A DNA stretch of 6,295 nucleotides from Pseudomonadota bacterium (lineage in GTDB: Bacteria; Myxococcota; Myxococcia; Myxococcales; Myxococcaceae): positions 1 to 6,295 of the forward strand of contig JAFADT010000558.1 in assembly GCA_023424585.1 (NCBI GenBank). Direction: 5' to 3'. A program made the position numbers and the translations under genes. Positions 1 through 6,114 of this stretch are shown here, in pieces. The notes beneath the pieces were generated by a model that saw nothing but the letters and a program-made list of their open reading frames with translations, had not been told where the DNA came from and made no database searches. Every line of letters begins with the position of its first letter. Within the stretch, counting starts at the first letter, position 1.

Positions 1-1291
1 CCTGGTGCCGGCGGTGCTGGTGGGGCTGCTGCCGGCGCTCCACGCGTCGCGCGGGGAGGCGCGGGCCGCGCTCGCGCCGATGACGCGCGCGGGGCGAGGC
101 GCGACGTCGTTGGGCTGGACGCGCTCGGCGCTGGTCGTCGCGCAGCTCGCCCTGGCGCTGGTGCCGCTGGTGGGGTCGGGCCTCATGCTCCGCACGCTGT
201 GGAAGCTCCAGGCCGTGCCGCTGGGCTTCGAGCCCCGGCGGGTCACGGTGGCGGAGGTGTTCTTCCCGGTGGAGAAGTTCCCGGACGAGGCCCAGGCCGC
301 GCTCGTGGCCCGGGCGCTCACCGCGCGGCTGGAGGCGCTGGCCGGCGTGGACGCGGCGGGCCTCACGGGGGCCCTTCCCCTCACCGGCGAGGTCTGGCGC
401 GAGAACGTGGGCTTCCAGGTCGCGGGGGCGCCGCCGCCCTCCGGGACCCCGCCCCGGGCCGGGTACGTGCCCGCCAGCGCGGGCGCCTTCCGGGCGATGG
501 GCATCCCCCTGAAGCGGGGCCGCCTCATGGGGGACGGGGACACGGCGGGCCGTCCCCCCGTGGTGGTGGTCAGCGAGGCCTTCGCGCGCCGGCATCTGCC
601 GGGCCGGGACCCCGTGGGCGCCCGGCTCCAGCTGGACAGGGACGCCGCGCCCCGGGAGGTCATCGGCGTCGTCGGGGACGTGCCCATGGAGCGCGTCTCC
701 GTGGCCCCGACGGGAGACCTCTACGTCCCGCTGGGGCAGGACCTGCGCAAGAGCCTGCACCTGGCGGTGAAGTCCTCGCTGCCCGCGCCCCGGCTGCTGG
801 CGCTGCTGCGCGAGGAGGTCCGCGCGGCGGATCCGAACCTGCGGCTGCTCGACGTCCGCCCGCTGGACCGCGTGGTGGAGGCCAGCTCCGAGCGGGTGCG
901 CGTGATTGGCGGGCTGCTGACGGCGTTCGCGCTGCTGGGCGCGGTCCTGGCCTCGGTGGGGTTGTATGGGCTGCTGGCCTTCTGGGTGACGCAGCGGACG
1001 CGCGAGCTGGGCATCCGGAGCGCGCTGGGCGCGACGCCGCGGGGGCTGCTCCGGCTGGTCATGGCGCAGGGGCTGCGGCTCACGGGGCTGGGGCTCGCCG
1101 TGGGCCTGGCCTGCGCCGGGCTGCTGGCCCGGGCGCTCTCCGCGATGCTCTTTGGCGTCACGCCCCTGGACCCGGTCATCTTCGTGGGAGCCCCCGCGCT
1201 GCTGCTCCTCACGGCGCTGGCGGCGAGCGGGCTGCCCGCGCGCGCCGCCACGCGCGTCTCCCCCGCCGAGGCCCTGCGCCAGGACGCGTGA
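1..1291 (+). CDS. ABC transporter permease, MacB/FtsX type (ADOP-like), C-terminal half; 5' end outside window
   Basis: The reading frame is already open at base 2 and ends at TGA 1289-1291, giving about 430 visible residues. The first visible residues (LVGLLPALHASRG) look like the end of a first FtsX domain. A linker and a membrane helix follow (about nt 120-200, ending GSGLMLRTL), then a large extracytoplasmic MacB_PCD-like domain (about nt 230-890). A complete second FtsX domain comes last: a helix near nt 900-980, the cytoplasmic coupling segment RTRELGIRSALGATPRGLL (about nt 999-1055), and helices near nt 1060-1130 and 1180-1240. It ends SPAEALRQDA, matching the usual (D/S)PAEALR terminus. 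Remnants of a first FtsX domain before the MacB_PCD domain point to the duplicated ~800-residue ADOP architecture rather than the single-unit MacB. Such permeases work with a separate ATPase in export or envelope processes; no ATPase is visible and the substrate cannot be told. The GTG at base 5 lies inside the domain and is not the true start. Confidence 0.9.
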   Translation, partial: LVPAVLVGLLPALHASRGEARAALAPMTRAGRGATSLGWTRSALVVAQLALALVPLVGSGLMLRTLWKLQAVPLGFEPRRVTVAEVFFPVEKFPDEAQAALVARALTARLEALAGVDAAGLTGALPLTGEVWRENVGFQVAGAPPPSGTPPRAGYVPASAGAFRAMGIPLKRGRLMGDGDTAGRPPVVVVSEAFARRHLPGRDPVGARLQLDRDAAPREVIGVVGDVPMERVSVAPTGDLYVPLGQDLRKSLHLAVKSSLPAPRLLALLREEVRAADPNLRLLDVRPLDRVVEASSERVRVIGGLLTAFALLGAVLASVGLYGLLAFWVTQRTRELGIRSALGATPRGLLRLVMAQGLRLTGLGLAVGLACAGLLARALSAMLFGVTPLDPVIFVGAPALLLLTALAASGLPARAATRVSPAEALRQDA

Positions 1292-1303
1292 GGGCCCCGC
1301 GTC
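1283..1303. terminator. Possible hairpin between two convergent genes
   Basis: A perfect 6-base inverted repeat (GACGCG at 1283-1288, CGCGTC at 1298-1303) with a 9-base loop spans both stop codons of the convergent permease and ThDP-enzyme genes. Only 10 bases (1292-1301) separate the two coding regions, so any terminator must sit in or overlap the coding ends. There is no T-tract on either strand and short GC-rich inverted repeats arise easily in such DNA, so a terminator role is only a guess. Confidence 0.2.
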
Positions 1304-3095
1304 AGGACCTGTTGCCCTTGTGGGGGAGCAGGGTCTCCACCATCTCCTTCATGGACTGCTTGAGGAAGCCGCCCGCGTCCACGTCACCCTTCACGACGGC
1401 GGAGGCGAACATCTTCGCCTGCTCCACGGTGATGTGCGGCGGCAGGGGCGGCACGTCCGGATCCGTATAGGCCTCGAAGACCACGGGCCGGTCGGAGGCC
1501 AGCGCGTCATCCCACGCGGCGGCGAGCCGGTCCGGCCGGTCCACGCGGAGGCCCCTGAGGCCCAGGGACTCGGCGTACTTCGCGTAGGGGAAGTCCGGCA
1601 GGTCCTGGGACGCGGCGTACTTCGGGTCGCCCTCCATCACGCGCTGCTCCCACGTCACCTGGTTCAGGTCGCGGTTGTTGAGCACCAGGACGAGGAGGCG
1701 CGGGTCCTTCCACTCCCTCCAGTACTTCGCCACGGTGATGAGCTCCGCGTTGCCGTTCATCTGCATGGCGCCGTCGCCCACCACCGCGAGCACCGGCCGG
1801 TGCGGGAACGCGAACTTCGCGCCCAGCGCGTAGGGCATGCCGCAGCCCATGGTGGCCAGGTTGCCGGACAGCGAGGCCATCATCCCCTTGCGCACCTTCA
1901 GGTCGCGCGCGAACCAGTTGGTGGAGCTGCCCGAGTCCGCCGTGAGGATGACCCCCTCCGGCAGCTTCGGAGACAGCTCCCAGAACACGCGCTGCGGGTT
2001 GAGGGGGTTCGCGTCGTCCATGGCGCGCGCCTCCAGCACCTTCCACCAGCGCGCCACGCCCCTCTCCACCCCCTCGCGCCAGCCGCGGTCCTCCTTGCGC
2101 TCGAGCTGGGGGAGCAGCGCGCGCAGCGTCTCCCTCGCGTCGCCGACGAGCCCCACCTCCATGGGGTAGCGGATGGAGAGCATCCGGCCGTCCAGGTCGA
2201 TCTGGACGCCGCGCGCCTGGCCCTCGGGCGGGAGGAACTCCGCGTAGGGGAAGCGGGTCCCCACCATCAGCAGCGTGTCGCACTCCTGCATCAGGTCCCA
2301 GCTCGGCTTCGTGCCCAGCAGGCCGATGGAGCCCGTCACGAAGGGCAGCGCGTCCGGCAGCACCGCCTTGCCCAGCAGCGCCTTGGCCACGCCCGCGCCC
2401 AGCCGGTCCGCGACCTCCAGCACCTCATCCGCCGCGTTGAGGGCGCCCGCGCCCACCAGCATCGCCACCCGCTTGCCGGCGTTGAGGACGTCCGCGGCGC
2501 GGCGCAGGTCCGCGTCCTGGGGGAGCACGCGCGGGGAGGCGTAGCCCACGCTGGAGTGCACGGTGCCGTGCTTGCGCGGGGGCGGTTCGTAGGGCTGCTC
2601 CTGCAAGTCATTGGGCAACACCAGACACGTCACGGTGCGCTCGCACCGGGCGATGCGCACGGCGCGGTCCAGCGCGTGCCGGATGGCGGAGGGCGCGGTC
2701 ACCATGGTGACGTACTCGCTGGCCACGTCCTTGAAGAGGGTGGTGAGGTCCACCTCCTGCTGGTAGTGGCCGCCCAGGGCCGTGCGCGCCTGCTGGCCCA
2801 CGATGGCCACCACGGGCTGGTGGTCCAGCTTCGCGTCGTAGAGGCCATTGAGCAGGTGGACGGCGCCCGGGCCGGAGGTGGCCATGCACACGCCCACGTC
2901 GCCGGTGAACTTCGCGTGCGCGCAGGCGGCGAAGGCGGCCATCTCCTCGTGGCGGACCTGCACGAACCTCATCTCCGAGGTGCGCCCCAGCGCGCCCATC
3001 ACGCCGTTGATGCCGTCGCCCGGGTAGCCGTAGATGCGGCGCACCCCCCACTGGATGAGGCGGTAGATGAGATAGTCGCTGACAGTGGCGCTCAT
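1302..3095 (-). CDS. Thiamine-diphosphate-dependent enzyme, pyruvate oxidase (PoxB)-like
   Basis: The product has 597 residues, with the three domains of the PoxB/acetolactate synthase family: ThDP PYR domain (about 4-170), central Rossmann-like FAD-type domain (about 195-330) and ThDP PP domain (about 380-545). Visible motifs are the catalytic Glu50 in VRHEE, GPGAVHLLNGLYD (75-87), GTRFPYAEF (279-287), LVGDARETLRALLP (316-329), and the ThDP/Mg motif GDG (440-442) ending in NN (473-474). These align closely with E. coli PoxB, as does LPPHITVEQAK (551-561), which leads into a C-terminal tail that in PoxB is the membrane-binding region. The family decarboxylates 2-oxo acids; PoxB makes acetate and CO2 and reduces quinone at the membrane. 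Two pocket residues differ from PoxB: Gln112 and Gln479 stand where PoxB has Phe112 and Phe465, so pyruvate as substrate is uncertain. The start at 3095 matches the PoxB N-terminus and has a GGGAG site 8 bases upstream; the frame stays open further up only as a shadow through mrpG. Not acetolactate synthase proper, by the PoxB-like middle and C-terminus. Confidence 0.88.
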   Translation of the reverse strand: MSATVSDYLIYRLIQWGVRRIYGYPGDGINGVMGALGRTSEMRFVQVRHEEMAAFAACAHAKFTGDVGVCMATSGPGAVHLLNGLYDAKLDHQPVVAIVGQQARTALGGHYQQEVDLTTLFKDVASEYVTMVTAPSAIRHALDRAVRIARCERTVTCLVLPNDLQEQPYEPPPRKHGTVHSSVGYASPRVLPQDADLRRAADVLNAGKRVAMLVGAGALNAADEVLEVADRLGAGVAKALLGKAVLPDALPFVTGSIGLLGTKPSWDLMQECDTLLMVGTRFPYAEFLPPEGQARGVQIDLDGRMLSIRYPMEVGLVGDARETLRALLPQLERKEDRGWREGVERGVARWWKVLEARAMDDANPLNPQRVFWELSPKLPEGVILTADSGSSTNWFARDLKVRKGMMASLSGNLATMGCGMPYALGAKFAFPHRPVLAVVGDGAMQMNGNAELITVAKYWREWKDPRLLVLVLNNRDLNQVTWEQRVMEGDPKYAASQDLPDFPYAKYAESLGLRGLRVDRPDRLAAAWDDALASDRPVVFEAYTDPDVPPLPPHITVEQAKMFASAVVKGDVDAGGFLKQSMKEMVETLLPHKGNRS

Positions 3096-3103
3096 GCGCG
3101 AGG

Positions 3104-3108
3104 CTCCC
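3104..3108 (-). promoter_or_regulatory. Ribosome binding site of the PoxB-like gene
   Basis: GGGAG on the minus strand lies 8 bases before the ATG at 3095-3093. It supports this start over the longer open frame that runs up to base 3563 inside mrpG. Confidence 0.55.
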
Positions 3109-3189
3109 GGGCAGGGGGTGGAGGTCCCTCGCGCATCAAGCTGGTGACCGCCAGGGCCCCGGGAGTCCGGAGGCGGCCGGGTGCCCGTT

Positions 3190-3223
3190 CCGCCCGTCCG
3201 GGAGCGGGCCTGCGTGCGGGCGG
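3190..3223 (-). terminator. Possible hairpin directly after the mrpG stop codon
   Basis: Immediately after the mrpG TAG, the minus strand reads CCGCCCG (3223-3217), a 20-base loop, then CGGGCGG (3196-3190), a perfect 7-base stem. No U-tract follows. It could be an attenuating or processing hairpin between the mrp operon and the ThDP-enzyme gene, or chance in GC-rich DNA. In the rest of the 128-base spacer (3096-3223) I see no convincing -35/-10 pair; an unrecognised promoter for the downstream gene remains possible. Confidence 0.25.
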
Positions 3224-3583
3224 CTAGCGGGGGCCGGGAGGCTCCGGCGCCCGAGCCTCCGCTCCAGGCCGGCCGCGCCGGGCCTTGTCGTGGGCGAGCT
3301 CCGGCCGCTTCTCCGCCAGCCACGCGATGGCGTGGGCGGAGCTGGGGATGGTGAGCATCAGGAACGCGGCGACGAGCAGCCCCCGGGCGAGCAGCCAGCC
3401 GTCCGCCGTCGCCAGCGTGGCGCCGATGATGACCAGCGCCCCGCCGAAGGGCACCGCGCCCGCCGCGTGCACGCGCGTGAGCACCGACGGCAGGCGGTAC
3501 ATACCGATGATGGCGGCGGTGATGAAGAGCAGGCCCAGCGCCACCAGGCCGTCGGCCACCCACTGGAGGAGGGCGGCCGTCAT
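3224..3583 (-). CDS. mrpG: Mrp-type Na+(K+)/H+ antiporter subunit G
   Basis: A 119-residue small membrane subunit of the Mrp antiporter with three predicted helices (about 8-27, 44-60 and 66-86). The family signature is recognisable as GMYRLPSVLTRVHAAG (27-42), followed by LMLTIPSSAHAIAWLAE (75-91), the counterpart of the usual tnPvaaHaiaRAA. Two charged residues normally in the signature are absent: Ser33 stands where RLPDvytR proteins have Asp, and Ala43 where AAtKA/AAGKA proteins have Lys. The tail from about residue 95 is Arg/Pro/Ala-rich and probably disordered. The start codon overlaps the mrpF stop by 4 bases (ATGA), with GGAGG at 3598-3594, 10 bases upstream. It is the last mrp gene. 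Known role: a structural subunit needed for assembly and activity of the whole complex; its own transport function is unclear. Confidence 0.88.
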   Translation of the reverse strand: MTAALLQWVADGLVALGLLFITAAIIGMYRLPSVLTRVHAAGAVPFGGALVIIGATLATADGWLLARGLLVAAFLMLTIPSSAHAIAWLAEKRPELAHDKARRGRPGAEARAPEPPGPR

Positions 3584-3870
3584 CGCCGGGCGTCCTCCTC
3601 GTCGTGGAAGGCGCGGCCGTGGTGCAGGTAGCGGGCGCCGGCCACGGTCTGCACGTAGGAGAGCAGGGCCAGCACCAGGGCCGCGTCCAGGTAGCCGGCC
3701 TCGCCGCGCGTGGCGCCGTACAGCGCCAGCACCGCGCAGATGACCAGGCCGAGCGTGTCCACGGACATGAGCACGTCCGCGGCGGAGCGCTGGCGCGAGG
3801 CCAGCAGCACCAGCGTGCCCAGGAGGCCCACCATCCACACGATGGCCAGGGTGAAGAAGGTCTCGTGCAT
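3580..3870 (-). CDS. mrpF: Mrp-type Na+(K+)/H+ antiporter subunit F
   Basis: A 96-residue protein with three predicted helices (about 5-24, 36-53 and 60-82), the size and shape of MrpF/MnhF. The best signature is YLDAALVLALLSYVQTVAGA (60-79), followed by RYL, matching the typical ylDiaLvlallsFvgtvafaryl end of the family. The usual KGPTvpDRvvalD stretch reads RQRSAADVLMSVD (26-38): Asp32 and Asp38 are kept, the GPT and the Arg are lost. The protein ends in a charged tail (HHGRAFHDEEDARR). It starts 14 bases after the mrpE stop, the only non-overlapping visible junction in the operon, with its own strong ribosome binding site. MrpF is a small integral subunit of the antiporter complex. Confidence 0.9.
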   Translation of the reverse strand: MHETFFTLAIVWMVGLLGTLVLLASRQRSAADVLMSVDTLGLVICAVLALYGATRGEAGYLDAALVLALLSYVQTVAGARYLHHGRAFHDEEDARR

Positions 3871-3879
3871 CGCCGGCCG

Positions 3880-3884
3880 CCTCC
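3880..3884 (-). promoter_or_regulatory. Ribosome binding site of mrpF
   Basis: GGAGG on the minus strand lies 9 bases before the mrpF ATG, inside the 14-base gap after the mrpE stop. It marks independent translation initiation at the one visible mrp junction that lacks a start/stop overlap. Confidence 0.6.
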
Positions 3885-4382
3885 CTACGGGAACACCGCG
3901 CGCTGGTAGCGCCGATAGAAGTCGTCCTGCTGCTGGACGAGCCTGGCGGGCTCCGAGGCGTCCAGCGCGTGCATGCGCATCACGCGCCGCTCCCAGTCCA
4001 GCTCCAGCAGCACCGTGCCCGGGGACAGGGACATCGCCCACGAGGACACCTGCACGCCGCGCGCGGTGCGCTCGCCCATGGGGACGTCCACCACGCCCGC
4101 GTGGCTCGCGCGGTCCGCGGGGCCGAAGATGACCGTGAGGACGTGGAAGCAGCTCCGCGTCACCAGCACGGCCAGGGCCCAGCCGAAGCGCGGCAGGTGC
4201 AGCGCGCGCCGCCAGTGCTCGCGCGCGCTCGGGCCCCGGGGCAGGCCCACCGCGGGGAACAGGCGCATCACGCCCAGGGCCAGCGCGGCGCCCAGCGCGA
4301 GGTCCACCGGGTGGAAGCTGCCCACCATCAGCGCGTACAGCAGCGCCAGGGACAGCGTGTGCGCGAGGAGGCGGAGGCTCAT
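3885..4382 (-). CDS. mrpE: Mrp-type Na+(K+)/H+ antiporter subunit E
   Basis: A 165-residue protein of normal length for MrpE/MnhE. Hydrophobic segments lie at about 5-42 (two helices around FHPVDLALG) and about 66-87, followed by a cytoplasmic domain. The family hallmark TPGT appears as SPGT (120-123) in MSLSPGTVLLEL, followed by the usual strand and a His in RMHALDASEP (136-145). The C-terminal part is charged and glutamine-rich. Translation is coupled to mrpD: the ATG at 4382-4380 overlaps the mrpD TGA by 4 bases, and the upstream Shine-Dalgarno is weak, which fits dependence on the upstream ribosome. MrpE is an accessory subunit that links membrane parts of the complex and is needed for full activity. 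Confidence 0.92.
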   Translation of the reverse strand: MSLRLLAHTLSLALLYALMVGSFHPVDLALGAALALGVMRLFPAVGLPRGPSAREHWRRALHLPRFGWALAVLVTRSCFHVLTVIFGPADRASHAGVVDVPMGERTARGVQVSSWAMSLSPGTVLLELDWERRVMRMHALDASEPARLVQQQDDFYRRYQRAVFP

Positions 4383-5746
4383 GGCACCGTCCCCAGGCCC
4401 TGGACGGCGTCGAGCCCCGCGCGCAGCAGCGGCTCCGGCCAGAGGCCCACGGCGATGAGCGCCAGGGACAGCGCGTACACCACCGCGCCCGTGCCCCGGT
4501 GCAGGGCCGCGCCCTCCCTGAGCCACCGCTCGCGCTGGTAGGCGCGGAAGAGGGCCAGGAGCGACAGGGCGCTCGCCAGGACCACCAGCCCCGCGAGCGC
4601 CACGTGCCCCTGCTCCAGCGCCGCGCGCAGCAGCCACGCCTTGGACCAGAAGCCCGCGGTGGGCGGCACGCCCGCCGTGCTGAAGGCCGCCACCGAGTAG
4701 GCCCGGCGGGCCCGCTCGCCGCCCCGGTCCTGCGCCAGGAACAGCGCCGTCTTGTCCACGGAGCCCGCCAGCGCCAGCGCCACCGCCGCGCACAGGCCCT
4801 CGTGGCCCCCCAGGCCGAGCGCGGTGATGATGAGCCCCGCCTGCGTGATGGACGCGTAGGCCAGCACCTCGCGCGTGTCCCGCCGGGAGAGCGCCAGCAC
4901 GGAGCCGTAGAGGATGCTCGCCGCGCCCAATATCTCCAGCAGCGGCCGGGACTGCGCCAGCACCTGCGGCAGCACGTCCGCGCCGAAGCGCAGCAGCCCA
5001 TAGCTGCCGATGTTCGCCAGCGCCCCGGCGAGCAGCGCCGCCACCGTGGGGCCCGCGTCGCGGTAGACCGCCGGCGCCCAGAAGTGGAACGGGAAGAAGC
5101 CCAGCTTCACCCCGAACGCGCACAGGAGCAGCGTCCCCGGCACGAGCAGCGCGAACGGCGGCCCCGCCTGGCCCCACGCGATGATGGACAGCATGTCCAG
5201 GGTGCCGGTGGTCAGGTACAGCATCACCACCGCCGTGAGGAACAGCGTGGACCCCATCAGGTTCACCACCACGAAGGTGAACGCGGCGCGCAGGTTCCGG
5301 GGCTGCTCGCCGTAGGACGCCAGCCCGAACGCGGCCGTCATCGCCAGCTCGAAGAAGACGTAGAAGTTGAACGCGTCCGAGGTGAAGAACACCCCCGTGA
5401 GCCCCGCGCCCATGAAGACCACCAGCGCGGGGAAGCTGCGCGACGTGATGCCGCCGGCCACGTGCTCGTACACGAGCGTGCCCAGCAGCACCGCCGTGGA
5501 CACCAGCGCGAACACGATGGAGAGCTGATCCGCGCGCAGGCGGATGCCCACGCCCACCGGCCAGTCCCCCGTGACGAACTGGGGGGCCTGGGCGCTCCAG
5601 GCCTGGGGCAGCAGCCACACCGTGCAGCCCAGGGTGCCCGCGAGCCCCGCGATGGCCAGCCACGCCACCCACGCGCGGCGCCCGTCCAGGAACGCCAGCA
5701 CCGCGCCCAGCACCCACGGCAGGAGCAGCGGTCCCCAGAGCGGCAT
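4379..5746 (-). CDS. mrpD: Mrp-type Na+(K+)/H+ antiporter subunit D (proton-conducting, NuoM/N-like)
   Basis: A 455-residue polytopic membrane protein of the Proton_antipo_M family shared with complex I NuoL/M/N, slightly shorter than typical MrpD (about 490). Landmarks: RADQLSIVFALV (71-82), SDAFNFYVFFELA (123-135) carrying the key TM5 Glu133, FGVKLGFFPFHFWAP (211-225) with the TM7 Lys214, RRDTREVLAYASITQAG (288-304), DKTALF (331-336) with Lys332, and GVPPTAGFWSKAW (359-371) with Lys369. Two residues normally important in the family are replaced: Asn245 in ALANIGSYGLLR where others have Lys (L-x-K-x-G-x-Y), and Ala327 where a His is usual. The first ATG matches the family N-terminus and shares one base with the mrpC stop (TGATG); GGAGG at 5758-5754 lies 7 bases upstream. 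It is one of the two large ion-translocating subunits with MrpA. NuoM/N is an alternative homology, but the B-C-D-E-F-G neighbourhood settles it as Mrp. Confidence 0.93.
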   Translation of the reverse strand: MPLWGPLLLPWVLGAVLAFLDGRRAWVAWLAIAGLAGTLGCTVWLLPQAWSAQAPQFVTGDWPVGVGIRLRADQLSIVFALVSTAVLLGTLVYEHVAGGITSRSFPALVVFMGAGLTGVFFTSDAFNFYVFFELAMTAAFGLASYGEQPRNLRAAFTFVVVNLMGSTLFLTAVVMLYLTTGTLDMLSIIAWGQAGPPFALLVPGTLLLCAFGVKLGFFPFHFWAPAVYRDAGPTVAALLAGALANIGSYGLLRFGADVLPQVLAQSRPLLEILGAASILYGSVLALSRRDTREVLAYASITQAGLIITALGLGGHEGLCAAVALALAGSVDKTALFLAQDRGGERARRAYSVAAFSTAGVPPTAGFWSKAWLLRAALEQGHVALAGLVVLASALSLLALFRAYQRERWLREGAALHRGTGAVVYALSLALIAVGLWPEPLLRAGLDAVQGLGTVP

Positions 5747-6114
5747 CAGCGGCCCTCCTCCTGCTCCACGGCGTGCACGCGCTGGAGCTCCGCCTCCACC
5801 AGCCGGTCCGTGCGCAGCGAGCCGTGCGCCCGCTGCGTGCGGTGCACCAGCGTGAGCAGCAGCGCGGACACCGCGAAGCCGATGACGATGGCCGTGAGCG
5901 CCAGCGACTGGAGCACCGGGTCCGTCACCGGCCAGCCGGGCCGCACGTCCAGCGCCTCGCCCCGCTCCGGGAAGGAGCCCGCGACGATGAGCAGGATGCT
6001 GGAGTTGGTGATGAGCACCGTGCCGCACGCCACGCGCACCAGCTCGCGCTCCAGCACCATGCGCACGCCGCAGGCGAACAGCAGGCCCACCACCAGGGAC
6101 GCGATGAGGGTCAT
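5746..6114 (-). CDS. mrpC: Mrp-type Na+(K+)/H+ antiporter subunit C (NuoK-like)
   Basis: A 122-residue, three-helix membrane protein homologous to NuoK of complex I. Helices lie at about 2-19, 27-47 and 68-90. Family features are GVRMVLERELVRVACGTVLI (16-35, usual GvYLiLsRsllRviiG) and TDPVLQSLALTAIVIGFAVS (64-83), the counterpart of aDPLPQALvLTAIVI, with Pro to Leu and Ala to Ser changes inside the DPLPQAL part. The last 30 residues are a charged, Glu/Arg-rich helix on the cytoplasmic side. The start overlaps the mrpB stop by 4 bases (ATGA) and is preceded by GGAGGAGGGG-type sequence (6132-6123). The stop shares one base with the mrpD start. The subunit is part of the NuoK/MrpC layer joining MrpA and MrpD. 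Confidence 0.92.
   Translation of the reverse strand: MTLIASLVVGLLFACGVRMVLERELVRVACGTVLITNSSILLIVAGSFPERGEALDVRPGWPVTDPVLQSLALTAIVIGFAVSALLLTLVHRTQRAHGSLRTDRLVEAELQRVHAVEQEEGR

Noticed and set aside
1575..2250. Repeated string CGCGTAGGGGAAG near 1579 and 2234
   Set aside because: Both copies encode FPYA segments of the ThDP enzyme (FPYAK and FPYAE). Shared codons explain the match, so it is not a regulatory repeat.
1152..3227. 691-codon open frame on the + strand opposite the PoxB-like gene
   Set aside because: Composition is His/Arg/Val/Ala-rich with no recognisable domain, and it overlaps the conserved permease C-terminus and the whole ThDP enzyme. It is a shadow of codon bias.
3096..3563. 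N-terminal extension of the PoxB-like reading frame by 156 codons into mrpG
   Set aside because: The extension overlaps mrpG out of frame and is Arg/Gly-rich. The internal ATG at 3095 matches the PoxB N-terminus and has a proper ribosome binding site.
4383..5717. Open frame upstream of mrpE through mrpD (445 extra codons), suggesting a large fusion
   Set aside because: It is read out of frame through conserved mrpD sequence and has Gly/Ala/Arg-rich shadow composition. The MrpE homology starts at the ATG at 4382.
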